A DNA stretch of 64,000 nucleotides from Rhynchopus sp. YZ270_cl-10 (GCA_964035575.1 OZ037850.1:186001-250000); one strand, 5' to 3'. Positions 9,526 to 21,353 are shown, counted from the stretch's first letter. Program-made: numbers and translations. The notes: generated by a model not told the origin, from the letters alone.

Positions 9526-10808
9526 AAATGTAGCCTAAATTCGGGTCACCGTAATAAAAGGTTCAACCATCATCACCTCACTTCAGCCGTTCTTTTAGCT
9601 GAAAAAAAATGTGGTCTTAGCGTTCACCGTATATAATGGCGGGAAGTAATATGTACATGGCTGGTGTTTTTTTTCGTTGTTTTGGTTTGTGTTTTTTCCT
9701 TTGAATTCTACCGATATAACTCTCTTTTTTTGAAACTTTGTTTAGTAGGCATTTTGAGGATACTACTTTTTCAAATTTTGTTGTGTTCTTCATTTGGGGG
9801 GTCTTTTTTTTACTGTTGATAAAGGGAAGTAAGGGAATGAATGGAGAAGAAGTGAGGGTGTACACACATAACAGGATATCCACCATGGGTACATAATGTA
9901 CATACAAAACTGCAAAAACAGAGAAAAAAGCCTCCAAAAAAGAGGAAAATTTGTAATATGGTTGTAAGCATTTATTGCTTAGTCACGAAAAGTGTCACTT
10001 GTCGTTCCCTCACCCCCCTTCTTGTAGTTGTTTGATGCGTTGACGCTTCCACACACAATTTTTTTAAAAATTACCTGTTGGTTGGTGGTGTTGCGGAGCA
10101 CGGTTGGGTGAGTGAACGACGTGACACTTTCCGCTCACAAAGTAGTGTGCGTAAAAAAAAAAAAAAAAACTGAAGTACTTGAAGAAATGTGCATCACTAA
10201 GAACACATAAAAGAATAGAAAGAAAAAAGAAATAACAGCAAAATCTAACGAAGCTATTTTATAACTTACAATGGTTTAATAAAGCAAAATAATAAGGGGA
10301 GAAGGGAGGGGAGGATAATAAATAGGACTGAATAAAAGACTTTCAAAGAAGAGAAAGTACAAGGGAGAAAAATAGAGAAAAAAAAACTGGTAAAGATCGT
10401 AAGCCCTCAACCAAAAACTACAGGTAACATAAACGATAAAGCAAAAAGCGCAAGATGTATTGTCCACACGACTCTCATCTTTAAAAAAAAATGCCTGATT
10501 TTATGGCTACAAATGGAAATAAAACCCATTTCCTTATACTTTTTTTTTTGCGTCAAACAAGGATACACCACACAAAGAAAACACGCAACTCGCTAGTCTT
10601 ATCATGTTACAAACGGGGATGCTAAGACAAGCACAAAACTTTATCTATACAAAAAGACAACAGAAAGGCAGAAAGGGGCGACAGGGACGGGGTACGTCAT
10701 GGAAGATACAATGCGGAGTGGCTTCACTTCAGCTGTAATGAGGAAAAGTTGGGTAGCATAATCTCCCAGGGCAGAGAGTCAGTGAAAAATCATCTTTACT
10801 AGGGTTAC

Positions 10809-10831
10809 CTACGATCGTACTTTGATCGTAG
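10809..10831 (-). other. 3' hairpin after BILBO1
   Basis: CTACGATC and GATCGTAG pair perfectly around a 7-nt loop, about 25 bp past the BILBO1 stop. It would lie in the 3' untranslated region. Function unknown. Confidence 0.35.
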
Positions 10832-10855
10832 TAGGAACAGAGGTAGTAGCCGTGT

Positions 10856-13172
10856 CTAAAGACATACCGAAAGCGGGCTTCCCTTGAGCGGGCTGGTTGC
10901 TGTGAGGTACGCATTTGTGTGCGCGGACGCTGCCGCGGCTGCTGCAGATGCGTGTGCGTGGTGTGCGTGGGCAGAGGCGTTGACGGCTGCTGCCTGGAAG
11001 TGTGCCTGGGCTTGGTGGGCTGTTGCTGTTGCGTTTGCGGCGGCTGCGTGGGCAGCGTAGTTGACGGCGCGGGGGGACGCAACACCGCGTGTGCCTGTGG
11101 TGCGTGCAGTGAAGGCGCCTGCCTCGTCACGGAGAAGTGCTTCGCGTGCCTCGAGGGCGTCGCGCTGGTCACGCAGACGCACCTCCTGGTCGATGAGCGG
11201 CGTCTCCTCCGTCTGCACCTTAGCGCGCGCCGCAAGGTGCTCCATGTTCTCCTGCTCCAAGGAGCGCAGCATGGCCTCCTGCGCCTCCACCGCCTTCGAA
11301 GACTCCACCTCCACAGCACGCTTCGCAGCCTCGCGTTCCCTGCAGATGAGCAGCTCCTGCTCCTCACGCTCACGCTGCACCCTCTGGTGCGCAGTCGCCT
11401 CTCTTGCACCAAGCTGTGCGGCAGTGCAGTCACGCTCTCTGTCCTGTGCACGCGCCAGGTCCGCCTTGGCAAGGCTCAGACGCTCGGAAGCGCACTGAAC
11501 GTCCTTGGTCGCCTCGGCAGAGATGAGGGCAGCCTGGCCCTCCACACCCTGCGCGGTGGCGACGTCGGCGCGGGCACGCACGGTGTTGCAGCGCTGTGCC
11601 TCGACCTCACGCTGCTGCTCCATGAGGAGACGCTCGATCTCCTTGAGACGCTCCTCTGCGTGCGCCTGCTCAGACTCCTGCACACGGAGGCGCGCCTCAG
11701 AGGCTTCCACCTCACGCTGTGCCTCTGCGTGCTGCAGCTGCTTGGCACGCTCGATGTCGCGTGCAGCCGCCTCCTCCGCACACTTCGCTGCCACCTCTGC
11801 GCGGGCACGCTCCGTCTCCACACGCGCTGCGTCCAGCACGGCAAGTGTCTCACGTTCACGTGCCTCAGCGTCAGCAACCGCCTGCGTCTGTGCCGCAAGA
11901 CGGCCCTCCTGTGCAGAGGACTCTGTCGCAGCCTGCGCAGAAGCCACACGAGCATCAGACTCACGAGCACGAAGCGAGTCAAGAAGGCGGCGTGCTGCCT
12001 CAATGCCCTCCTTCTGGCGCACATCCTGCCAGTACTCACGTGCGCGGTAGTGCATCGCGTCCAGCAGTGTCGGGTAGCGCTCCGCAAAGCGCTGGAACTC
12101 CGGGTAGCTGATGGTGGCGTCACGGTTGCTGTCGGCCTTTGTGAAGAGGTCGGAGATGATGGGGACGGAGAACTCGAACTGCAGGTTGATGAGGAAGGTC
12201 TGGAACTCGTTGATGTCGACGGCACGCACCTTCTTTGCGTCCATCTCGTCGAACACCATTGTCACCTTCTCTTCGTGCGACGCGTCTGCACCAGAGCGCA
12301 GCAGAATGGCGTGGCTCGAGGCCAGGGACAGTGCCGGCACGGGCACAGCAGGCACAACGCTCTCGGTGACACGGCGTGGGGAGACCTGATGGTGGACGAG
12401 TGCGGCAGCAGACGCAGCGGCAGAGAGGTTGGCGGAGGCGGCTGCTGCTGCTGCTGCGTGGGCTGGGGCGGCGGCTGCTGCTGCGGCTGCGACAGGGGCA
12501 GCGAAAGCAGTGGACACGGGGGCTCTGTGGTGGTGTGTTTTTCGCAAAAATGGCTTGCCTGCGACATACCTCACTGCGGGGGGCAGCTTCGACTGCACCT
12601 CCTTATGCCACATGGTCTCAGGCTGGAAGACGTAGATCTGGCTGAAGTCCTGCAGCTGGGTGCTGCTCAGAAGGTCGACCCAGAGCTCCACCTGCAAGAA
12701 AAATCGTACAAAAAAAGGGAGGGATTGACCTCTTGCCACGATGTCAGGTCCAGGTGGGAGAGCAAATTGGAAGAGCAAAAAGCGGGTGTGCACGCCACCA
12801 CCTCTTAACACAAAATCAAAGGGTGAAGGTGACTGAGCGTCCAGGTCCGCGAAGACAATCAGACAGGTACACCCTCAAATGCGCTGCCGCTGTGGAGGCA
12901 AACCCCTTCCGTGTGGATCATCTAAAAAAATGCACTTGCGATCGTAGCACAACCGCCCTAAAAGGGATACATACTCTTTCGTCAAAGATCTGCATTCTGT
13001 CGATCGCGAACGTGGCCGGGCTGCCTGCAGGCACACGAGAGGCATGTTCCGACCCGAATACAGCCTCGACCTTACGGTGCAAGTCAGGAATGGTCGGCTG
13101 CACAGGGAACTCCACCTCGTAGTTGGTTTTGTTGCCGTGCAGGTCTGCTGCGATAAGAAGAGTGAACACCAT
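10856..13172 (-). CDS. BILBO1: BILBO1-like flagellar pocket collar protein
   Basis: Two exons: 12975-13172 and 10856-12691, giving 677 residues. The intron (12692-12974) has GTATGT and a TTTTTCTTGCAG acceptor. The N-terminal domain (MVFTLLIAADLHGNK ... IFDERVELWVDLL ... IYVFQPETMWHKE) matches, from memory, the ubiquitin-like N-terminal domain of Trypanosoma brucei BILBO1 closely, including the WVDL and QLYVFQP motifs. An Ala-rich linker follows, then two EF-hands, the first degenerate (DAKKVRAVDINE) and the second fuller (DSNRDATISYPE), then about 300 residues of Glu/Ala/Arg coiled coil and an Ala/His-rich tail. In trypanosomes BILBO1 polymerises into the collar at the neck of the flagellar pocket. 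A pyrimidine tract ending CTTAG lies 52 bp upstream of the start. The long plus-strand frame across it is a shadow. Confidence 0.88.
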
Positions 13173-14672
13173 TTTTGTTTGGGAAAAGGGGAGAACAAAA
13201 GAGGGGGTTTTGGAGGCACAAAATCTAAGGGGAAGAGAGAGCGGGAAAGGGTAGATGAAGGGGCTGTCGTGTGGTGTAGTGTGTTTGTGTGCGGGGGTGG
13301 GTAAAATATAAAAGTTGGATGTGGGGTGTGTCTTCTTTTGTCATATATGGTGTTTGCTCTGTCCCCCGAGGAGCTCATAAAGGGAACGTAGTTGACAAGA
13401 CTGCGTTGTGCTTTTTGTATAAGTTTCCCCCCACTGATTGATTTCTAACAGAAGCGTGCAAAACGCCTTGGACGCGTTCAGGATGACCACGTAAATGTAG
13501 AATTTTAAAAACCAAAGCGGAGGAGAGAGAAAAAAAAAAAAAGTTCGCAAACATGAGACTTTCTACCCTCCTTCTGTTCAGCCCCTTTCATAAGGAAACA
13601 GGGGTTCCCTGTCTCGGGTCAGCTGGAACAGCAAGGAACCGAACCATTGAAAAGAATGTCACTCTTTTTCCACAGAAACTGACTAAGCAAATATCGTGCC
13701 GTAAAGTTGTCGAAACAAAATATAATGCCTTGAAGGATGAACTGATCCCACCAAGGGAAGAAATAATACTGCACAAAAAAAAAAAAGAAGAAAGTAAAGT
13801 TGATAGTGACGTTGATAGCGAAAGAAAAGAACTAAAAGTTTAAAAGATGATCCTAAGCCTTGCTTAGTCTCCTTTTGAGCACATTTGTTATCGTACAGCA
13901 GCCATCCGGCTCTGTGCAGCAAAAAAATAATGTTTCGTAGCCATGATCGAAATGCAAGCCTTTACAAAGTCTTCACAGGGTAAAAGAGGGTCAGGGTCAA
14001 ATATTACAGTAATAAAAAAGCCCGGCCAGTTTTTTACAAAGTGAGAAGTGTCAAGAAAACAGCGCGTTGAAAAGCGTCCGTTTTGTGCTAAATGTCTGTC
14101 TTTATGTATTATGCGGCCTTTGACCACGCCATTTTTTTGCAAGACGAACCTCAGTCACCATCAAGAATAATAATAATTACTCGAAAAACGGCAAAGTGTA
14201 TATTCGGGCGCTGCACGATGACGACTCTAAAAAGCAAGAAAAAAACAAATGTTGAACCCGAGTTAGCACAAGACACCCCCGAACAAATGAACGGTGTCTG
14301 AAAATACGACAGTGTACCTAAAAGAGAGTGAAGTTGGTAGTGCAAACGCCTCTGGGGCGCAGGCGATGAAAAAAGAAAAATTTTGCCCCCATGCTTGGTG
14401 ACGTAAGTTTGTCACCAAAAAAAAAAATAGTGTTACATGCAAAAAAAGGTGTTAAATGATATTCAAAACCTCACAGCGCTGAGTGACCTAAGCAAAGGGG
14501 AGCTAAACATCCACCTAAACATCCACACAGCGTAAAAAATGGGGGGAAGGAGGTTTGTGGTTTTTTTTGTCACTCTTACTTTGCTTGGCTTAGTAAAAAG
14601 TGACAAAAAGGGACACAAAAAAAAGTGAAAAGTTACACACCTGTGTGATTTCTTTTTTGACAGAAGTGACGA
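13173..14672. other. Gap without a supported gene
   Basis: AT-rich, with T and A runs. A 96-codon plus-strand frame at 13553-13843 ends in a Lys/Glu-rich stretch and shows no domain, so I do not call it. A short hairpin motif CTAAGC/GCTTAG (13853-13867) recurs at 42244 and 46547. Confidence 0.5.
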
Positions 14673-14750
14673 GCAAAAACTAAACATAACATTATACCAA
14701 CTGATCTGTCTTTACTACTCTACTACTATGTCTTTTTTCGTTGACCGCAG
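14673..14750 (-). repeat. Split direct repeat B, outer copy
   Basis: 78 bp, identical to 14878-14955. It forms the 3' end of the element on the minus strand. Confidence 0.8.
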
Positions 14751-14884
14751 CCATTTAGGCTCTTTGCCTATGACGCACATGATAATGGATGAGGGGGAGG
14801 ATTCAAAAGGAAAAAGCGTAAAGACAGATCTATCGTTGGTTTTAAATATGTTTAGTTTCCAATCACACTTCGTGTGTGCAAAAA
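14734..14884 (-). repeat. Split direct repeat A, internal copy
   Basis: 151 bp, identical by eye to 18396-18546. It overlaps both B copies by a few bases, as expected for a circular-junction repeat. Confidence 0.8.
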
Positions 14885-14955
14885 CTAAACATAACATTAT
14901 ACCAACTGATCTGTCTTTACTACTCTACTACTATGTCTTTTTTCGTTGACCGCAG
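14878..14955 (-). repeat. Split direct repeat B, inner copy
   Basis: 78 bp, identical to 14673-14750, directly next to the internal A repeat. Confidence 0.8.
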
Positions 14956-15654
14956 CATGACCCAAAGGGACCGCGCAGCGGAATAGTAGCATAGTACGGA
15001 GTTAAACGGGGAAGAAAAAAGGGGGGAAACGGTAGGAAAAGAAAGAAAAACGGTAAACACAGCACCGAGCAAGCCAGCACTCACAGAAAGAAATCGTGTT
15101 GATATCCATTCGCCGTCTCGAAGACAGTGGATAAGGGGGGGGCCGTAAGCGCAAGGAGTGCCAAGCATAGTCAGCACACCCCATACAGGGGAACACATTT
15201 CATACAAAAATAAAAGCGCATGGTGCACGAAGCAGAGTCAGTACCATCAAACGGGAGAGCAAAAAATAGGAAAACGGTGTCAGTGATAAGCAGGGACTAC
15301 AAAAACCAGCACGGGCGGACCCACCACCGAAACGACAATCTTCCGCGAGAGTCGCCTCTCCAAACTACCGGGCAGCGGACGTTCGTGAAGCAGGGAGGCG
15401 TGGTACTAAAACGTGTCCTCAACCGCGTATAGCGGGGCTCGTGGCCATCAGAACAACCCGCCCTTGGCAGGAAAATACCACGTACACAACGCAAGAAAAC
15501 AGAACGCGCACGCACAATACGAGGACAAGCTCCTCAAAGAAAAACCAGTCGTCCCGCGACAGGCCCACACAGACCACCATTGAACCCTAGGTGATGAAAA
15601 ATAAAACAAACACTAAACACTCCTACGACGCACTGTGAGCGGGAAGGCAAACAA

Positions 15655-16450
15655 TAAAATGCATGGGGCACTAAGCATAGTCAGCACGCACCAGCGATGA
15701 AATGTTGATGAACAAGAAACACCCCTTCGTCGCTCCTCGAGCAGGAAGGTAAAATAAAATGCATGGGGCACCAAGCAGAGTCAGCACGCACCAGCGATAA
15801 AGTGTTGATGAACATTGACACCCCTTCAGGGGAAAAAGTAAAAAGCACAAGGGGCACCAAGCAGAGTCAGCACGCTCCAAGCGAGAAAATGATAACAATA
15901 ACAAAACCCTTCGTCGCTCCGTGAGCGGGAAGGTAAAATAAAATGCATGGGGCACCAAGCAGAGTCAGCACGCACCAGCGATAAAGTGTTGATGAACAAT
16001 AAATACCCCTTCAGGGGAAAAGGTAAAAAGTACATGGGGCACTAAGCAGAGTCAGTACGCACCAGCGATAAAAGGTTGATGAACAAGGAACACCCCCTCG
16101 TCGCTCCACGAGCAGGAAGGTAAAATAAAATGCATGGGGCACCAAGCAGAGTCAGCACGCACCAGCGATAAAGTGTTGATGAACATTGACACCCCTTCAG
16201 GGGAAAAAGTAAAAAGCACAAGGGGCACCAAGCAGAGTCAGCACGCTCCAAGCGAGAAAATGATAACAATAACAAAACCCTTCGTCGTTCCGTGAGCGGG
16301 AAGGTAAAATAAAATGCATGGGGCACCAAGCAGAGTCAGCACGCACCAGCGATAAAATGTTGATGAACAATAAACATCCCTTCGTCGCCCCGTGGGCAGG
16401 GGAAAAATATAAAAACTCATGGGGCACTGAGCAAAGCCAGCACGCGCCAT
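15655..16450. repeat. Tandem repeat inside the retroelement
   Basis: About nine units of 85-100 bp, each with a core GGGGCACCAAGCAGAGTCAG followed by CACGC and CAGCGATAAA. A higher-order period of 371 bp is visible: 15671-15958 and 16042-16329 translate to almost the same 95 residues. The apparent minus-strand frames are a by-product of the repeat. The tract lies between the RT frame and the B-A-B repeats. Confidence 0.75.
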
Positions 16451-16464
16451 AACAAACAAAACAA

Positions 16465-18369
16465 TTATTGACAAAACATTGCCTCCACACTCTCGTATTC
16501 TTTGAGCACAGGGGGGAGTGACACCATCGTGGGGGCCACCGTCCCGCGAGTGAACTCGTCAGCACGTTGACTTAAAGTGTCCACCCACGTGGCGGATACA
16601 CACATGTTTGCTGTCTTTGCAGTGTCAAAAATCGCACACAGCAGCTCGTTAGCTAGATAATTCTTGCTGTGACCTTTGTTTATAGCTGCCACTGCAGCGG
16701 CGTTGTCGACCTGAAGAGACACTTCATGATTAGGGTGGTTTGCGGCCGCTAACCGAACGGCTAGCCAAGCAGCGTATAGCTCTTTCAGGTATATGTGATG
16801 TTTCTCAGGATCTGGAAACACACCCTGAACAACAGGTTCGAAAAACTCAGATTCTATTAAAGCAGCCCACTCGCGGTCCGAGGCATCTGACCAAGTCACC
16901 ACGGTGGGTCTCTCTGGTTGGTCTACAATCCAGTCATTACAACGCATCACAGACACTATGCCTGTGAATTCTGAGATAACAGATGGGGGGATAAAAAGTT
17001 GAACATCCCACTTTTGTGGGTCAATAGCAAGTAAAGACGCGGTACGCCGCAGAAAAGAAAGAGAATCACGGTAATAACACAAATTCCGTTTGGTACAATA
17101 CAAAAACCACACGAAACCTCCCAATACTTTGTAGAAATCCCGGGCAGTGCAGTCGTCTTTCAACACCGCACTGAGAACGGGGGATTCCACACACTTCCCA
17201 ATCCAGTCAGGGGCAGCACGGTACCGTCTTGGGGAACTCGCCAAGTCAAACTCCAGGCCCAAAGCGCAAAAGTTCGTCCTAGGCACTCCCTCTCCCTCGT
17301 CGTCATTCAGCTCGGCACCGACACGTTCAGCGCGTCGGAGGAACGAAGAGTAGCGCCTCTCTGCCTCCTGCAAGGTATTGCCCACGACAAAGAAGTTGTC
17401 CACCCAAGGTATCCCTTCATCCTCTGGCAGCAACACCATAGCCGAGCGGTGCGCGATGCACGGCGCCCAACTCCACCCCATGCACAGCACGTTGAGCTTT
17501 GCCCTCACAAAGGGTCCGCGTGCACCTGCCAGGTTCACTCCAAAGAAATCGTCCACACCATCTGCCAGCGGAAACTGGTAAAACCAGCTCCGCCCATCAG
17601 CTTGCACCACGTACGCACTGTCCAGAAACCTCTTCACTACCTTATGTATGGAAGGTAGATACATGGGAGGGGGGTCACGCATCAGGCGGTTCAGCTTCCG
17701 ACCGTCGCAGACCAGCCTCAGTCCCCGCACCTTCTTCGGCACGGTGAAGGCGGGAAGTATCACCTTCTGCTCGCCAGACCGAGACATCACACCCCACTTC
17801 TGCAGCTTCCCCCAGTGGCGCAGCATATGCCTGGAAGTCCCTCTCTTTACCGGGACTGACGACTCCAGGACTTTTCGGCCCTCCTCGGTGAGGGCTGCCG
17901 TGAAGGCTTCGGGGGACCGGATCACGTCGAGGACTCCTGTCAGAAGACCTTGAGAGTCCATCGCCGTTAGGGCATCCAGGTCCAACCTAGCACGGGAGAT
18001 CTCCGCCAGCTCCCCCTCAGCGCGTTCGGCGGGAGCAGACACAAAGCGGCGATCCAAAACAATCGTTGCCTCCCCGTACAGGAGCACAACATCAGGCCCA
18101 TCGTCCTCCTCCGTCCTCCTCGGGAGCGCGGGCGGTGGTGGAGGCGCGTACATCTTCGGCGGCGCTCCGAATGTCGGGAAAGCAGGACGCAATGGTGGTG
18201 CACGCGCTCTTCTCCAGCGTCGTACCCACACACAGGGCCTCAAGCCACACTGCAGCGGAGGGTGCGTCAGCGAGGGCCCAACTGCTCCTGCGACGCACTG
18301 CACGACGGCAACCCGTGCTCCTCCTCGTCCCCTGCCACCCCGCGCACGAGTCCTACTCCTCCGTGCCAT
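16465..18369 (-). CDS. Retroelement reverse transcriptase-RNase H (DIRS/Ngaro type)
   Basis: 634 codons inside the element described at 14673-18546. The N-terminus is Arg/Pro-rich. The RT domain contains VPKKVRGLRLVCDGRKLN and the fingers-palm blocks that follow. The RNase H is of the DIRS kind: WSDASDREWAA, then HIYLKELYAAWLAV, then LQVDNAAAVAAINKGHSK, and a final TLSQRADEFTRG. This is a fossil mobile-element gene, not a host function. Confidence 0.8.
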   Translation of the reverse strand: MARRSRTRARGGRGRGGARVAVVQCVAGAVGPSLTHPPLQCGLRPCVWVRRWRRARAPPLRPAFPTFGAPPKMYAPPPPPALPRRTEEDDGPDVVLLYGEATIVLDRRFVSAPAERAEGELAEISRARLDLDALTAMDSQGLLTGVLDVIRSPEAFTAALTEEGRKVLESSVPVKRGTSRHMLRHWGKLQKWGVMSRSGEQKVILPAFTVPKKVRGLRLVCDGRKLNRLMRDPPPMYLPSIHKVVKRFLDSAYVVQADGRSWFYQFPLADGVDDFFGVNLAGARGPFVRAKLNVLCMGWSWAPCIAHRSAMVLLPEDEGIPWVDNFFVVGNTLQEAERRYSSFLRRAERVGAELNDDEGEGVPRTNFCALGLEFDLASSPRRYRAAPDWIGKCVESPVLSAVLKDDCTARDFYKVLGGFVWFLYCTKRNLCYYRDSLSFLRRTASLLAIDPQKWDVQLFIPPSVISEFTGIVSVMRCNDWIVDQPERPTVVTWSDASDREWAALIESEFFEPVVQGVFPDPEKHHIYLKELYAAWLAVRLAAANHPNHEVSLQVDNAAAVAAINKGHSKNYLANELLCAIFDTAKTANMCVSATWVDTLSQRADEFTRGTVAPTMVSLPPVLKEYESVEAMFCQ

Positions 18370-18395
18370 ATTTATTCGGTAACGAAGTTAAAAAA

Positions 18396-18546
18396 TTTTT
18401 CGTTGACCGCAGCCATTTAGGCTCTTTGCCTATGACGCACATGATAATGGATGAGGGGGAGGATTCAAAAGGAAAAAGCGTAAAGACAGATCTATCGTTG
18501 GTTTTAAATATGTTTAGTTTCCAATCACACTTCGTGTGTGCAAAAA
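18396..18546 (-). repeat. Split direct repeat A, 5' copy
   Basis: 151 bp, partner of 14734-14884. It lies directly in front of the RT frame and marks the 5' end of the element. Confidence 0.8.
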
Positions 18547-19238
18547 AAAAATTACATTTTCTACCTAGAAATGCTCGCTTCTTCACATCGTTCGTCGCAT
18601 TTTATTTTGTCTCTTTTTGGAAGGCTTCCCTGCAAAGAGTTTATTGCACGCGACGAAAGTGATGCGGGCAGAACCAAGAGCAAATAAGGCGTGAAGCAAC
18701 GTGCACTGTATCTGTCTCTCTCCTCGGATCGTTTCACATAATCGATTGGTGTGTCGCTGCAAACACAGTCAGTCATCTAACAAAATCACAAAACCCCACT
18801 AAAACTCAAAACACCAATAAAAACTTTTTTCTAAGGCAATTTAGGATGAACACAGAATTTTTCACATAACCGCACTTGGAACCTCAGTTTCAAGCGATGG
18901 AAGGTAACATGGGAATAACAGAAAACTTGCAAGACGAATGCCTCCCACCCGCTAACACAGTATGGTGAACCTAACCTAAGGCAATGCTTGGCCACTTAAG
19001 AACTCATGACACACTCTGTTGATTCTAAAAAAAGAGCAAAAGTTGCGACACAGGAAAAGGGGAGAAGTCGAATTGTTGAACGCTTCCCCGCAGAGCACAA
19101 TACGGGGCCAAATGACACTTCAAAAAAAAAAAAAAAACTTGGCCTGAAACACAACAGCCCGCTCGTGACAGTGTACTTTGCTACTGATGACCGGGTGTAC
19201 CGGGGTGGGCCTAAATCATTGTCACGGATGAGGACCAT
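18547..19238. other. Gap between retroelement and ABC transporter
   Basis: No gene is seen. 19146-19230 is a copy of dispersed repeat R6 (other copies 59871-59957 and 62943-63016), recognised by ACAACAGCCCGCTCGTG and then CAGTGTAC and CCGGGTG. It sits immediately past the stop of the ABC transporter and would be in its 3' untranslated region. Confidence 0.5.
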
Positions 19239-21353
19239 CTATTCCTCCTGGAGCTGCTGTTCCCAAAGGTCGTGGTACAGCCCACGCAGGGCGATGAGCT
19301 CGTCGTGCGTTCCGTATTCAACCATTTTGCCCTGTTTGAGGACGAGAATGGCGTCGCAGTGTTTGATAGTACTGAGGCGGTGTGCAATCATAAGGCTTGT
19401 TAGGCTGTTTCCGTGGTCGCCAAGCGCTTCAAGGGCGTCCACGGCACCACGTTCCGTTCTGCTGTCGAGCGCAGAGGTGGCTTCGTCCGCAAGCAGAATA
19501 GGCGCACTTCTGAGCAGTGCGCGCGCAATGGCGACACGCTGTTTCTCGCCTCCAGACAGCTTCAACCCACGCTCCCCAACAATGGTTTGATACTGCTCGG
19601 AGAAGGTCAATACAGAGTCGTGCAGACCTGCCTTCTTGCTTGCTGCAAACACCTGTTCGTCAGTTGCCGATAAATCCCCGTATCTAATGTTGTACAGAAT
19701 CGTGTCGTTGAAGAGAACTGTGTCCTGTGGGATCACTCCAATGTGCTTGCGGAGGCTCTCTGATGTGACCGAGTGGATGTCCTGTCCGTCGACAGTGATG
19801 TTGCCTCCGTTTGGTGCATAGAATTTGTAAAGAAGGCGCATGATGGTTGACTTCCCGCAGCCTGAGGGGCCCACAACACCAAGAGAAGTGCCGGCAGGGA
19901 TTTCAAAAGAAAGCCCACGGAGCATAGGCTGCTCTGGTTTGTAGTGAAACACCACGTTGTCGAATTTGATGTTCCCGCCCTTGTAGGTGAACTCAGCAAA
20001 GTGGTCCGGGTGGCCCGCACTCTCGCACTCAAGCTGGTACGCTGTGCGTTTGTTAAGAAGGTCAAACAAAACGGACATATCCGTGACGGCAGACTGCAGC
20101 TCTCTGTACACCGTGCCCAAAAAGTGAAGCGGAATGGACAGTTGCATGAGCAAAGTGTTGACGAGAACCAGGTCACCAAGGGTCATAGTGCCCGCAGAAA
20201 CCCTAGCAACGGACATTGCCATAGAAAGACCCAGGGCAAAGGTGAAGATGAACTGCTGCCCGAAGTTCAAGAACCCAAGCGACTGGGTTGTGATGGTCGC
20301 CTTCTTTGCGTACTCCGCGAGCACGCTGTCGTGGCGGGTCACTTCGTGCTTTTCGTTTTGGAAGTACTTCACGGTTTCGTAGTTGAGCAGGCCGTCCACG
20401 ATTTGCGAGGAAGACTTTGAGTCAAGCGCGTTCATCTGCTTCCTCACCCCGATGCGCCACGACGACAGCTTGAACGTAAACACCGTGTACGCCGCCACTG
20501 CCCCCAACGCCGTCAGTGCAAACGGCAGCCCCGCCTCCAAGTACAACACAAGCGCAACCAACATCAACTCCAGCGCAGTAGGGATGATATGGAACAACGC
20601 AAAGTTGAGCAGCCGGTCCACCGCCTTGATACCCCTATCCAGCGACCGCGAGAGGGCTCCTGCATAAAAGGTAAGACGTTACATTTGCCACAAGAAATGC
20701 TACCCAATGGGACAAAACATCCACATACCTGTCTGTCTGTTCACATGAAACTCCAGCGGAAGCGCGTGCAGATGCCCCGCGACACGCGTCCCCAACGACC
20801 GCATTGTCTGCTGCACGATAGGTGCGAACAACGCACCACGTGCCTCCTGTGTGAGGGACTGCAAAGTGCGGAAGAGGGAGTGGGCGATGACGAGGCCGAG
20901 GATCGTAAAGCCGTAGGGGTTGAACGCCTGCGCTATGATGGAAGGGTCTGAGGAGAGCGAGTCGATGATGCCCTTGAACCAATACGGCACACCGATGCCG
21001 ATCAGCTTTGTCGCAAACACACACGACACCGCAAGCACAACCTGCGCACGAAGCATCCCCGACCCTTTGCCACGCGGCCAGATCTCCCACACCATCTTCT
21101 TCAGCATTTCCGCTGTCGACGGCTTCTTCTTGTTGCCACGGACGTGCGCCGTCTTGGACACCTCAGGGGCAGCAGGAGTAGCAGGGGTAGCAGGGGCAGC
21201 AGGCTCCTTCTTCGGCACCTCCACCTTCCATCGTATTTGATGACAGAGCCCCACCCCAATGCTCCGTCTGTTGTATTGTGCCGCCCGCACAGCGCCCACC
21301 AAGCCAAACCGTTTCGAGCACATTAGCGCCATGCGCGTGGCGTGCAACGCCAT
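19239..21353 (-). CDS. ATM1: Mitochondrial half ABC transporter, ATM1/ABCB7 type
   Basis: Two exons, 20729-21353 and 19239-20659, joined as HVNRQT-G-ALSRSLDRG, giving 681 residues. The 69-bp intron has GTATGT and a TTTTATGCAG acceptor. The N-terminus is Arg-rich and acid-poor (MALHATRMALMCSKRFGLV), fitting a mitochondrial target signal. A six-helix transmembrane domain with the RQTGALSRSLDRG motif of the ATM1 family precedes the ATPase: Walker A GPSGCGKST, signature LSGGEKQR, Walker B ILLADEATSALD and switch His in MIAHRLS. ATM1 exports a sulfur- or glutathione-containing compound from the matrix for cytosolic iron-sulfur protein assembly. The start follows a CT-rich tract ending CCACAG at 21374. 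Confidence 0.92.

Larger units (their letters stand above)
8526..10855. other. Gene-poor AT-rich gap
   Basis: No gene is supported over these 2.3 kb. It is full of A and T runs, a GTTTTT tract near 8700 and a CT repeat at 8854-8872. Short frames such as 9617-9937 (minus) and 8966-9235 (plus) have low-complexity, phenylalanine- and lysine-rich translations with no domain. The one clear structure is the hairpin at 9460-9525. Confidence 0.6.
14673..18546 (-). mobile_element. Ngaro/DIRS-like tyrosine-recombinase retroelement, fossil
   Basis: Read on the minus strand the order is A (18546-18396), reverse transcriptase-RNase H, tandem repeats, B (14955-14878), A (14884-14734), B (14750-14673). This A-ORF-B-A-B arrangement of split direct repeats is characteristic of Ngaro-type elements, and the RNase H is of DIRS type. 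No gag and no tyrosine recombinase could be recognised, so the copy looks incomplete. The A copies are identical by eye, as are the B copies, so the insertion is probably young. Confidence 0.8.

Noticed and set aside
9617-9937. 106-codon minus frame
   Set aside because: AT-rich, low complexity, no domain and no acceptor.
10919-12808. 629-codon plus-strand frame
   Set aside because: Mirror of the BILBO1 coiled coil; Cys/Leu/Arg-rich translation without domains, while the minus strand has clear motifs.
13553-13843. 96-codon plus frame
   Set aside because: Ends in a Lys/Glu run from A-rich DNA; no domain.
14830-14850. CCAACGAT string on the minus strand, recalling the start of the diplonemid spliced leader
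   Set aside because: Only the first bases agree and it lies in the retroelement repeat; not a spliced-leader gene.
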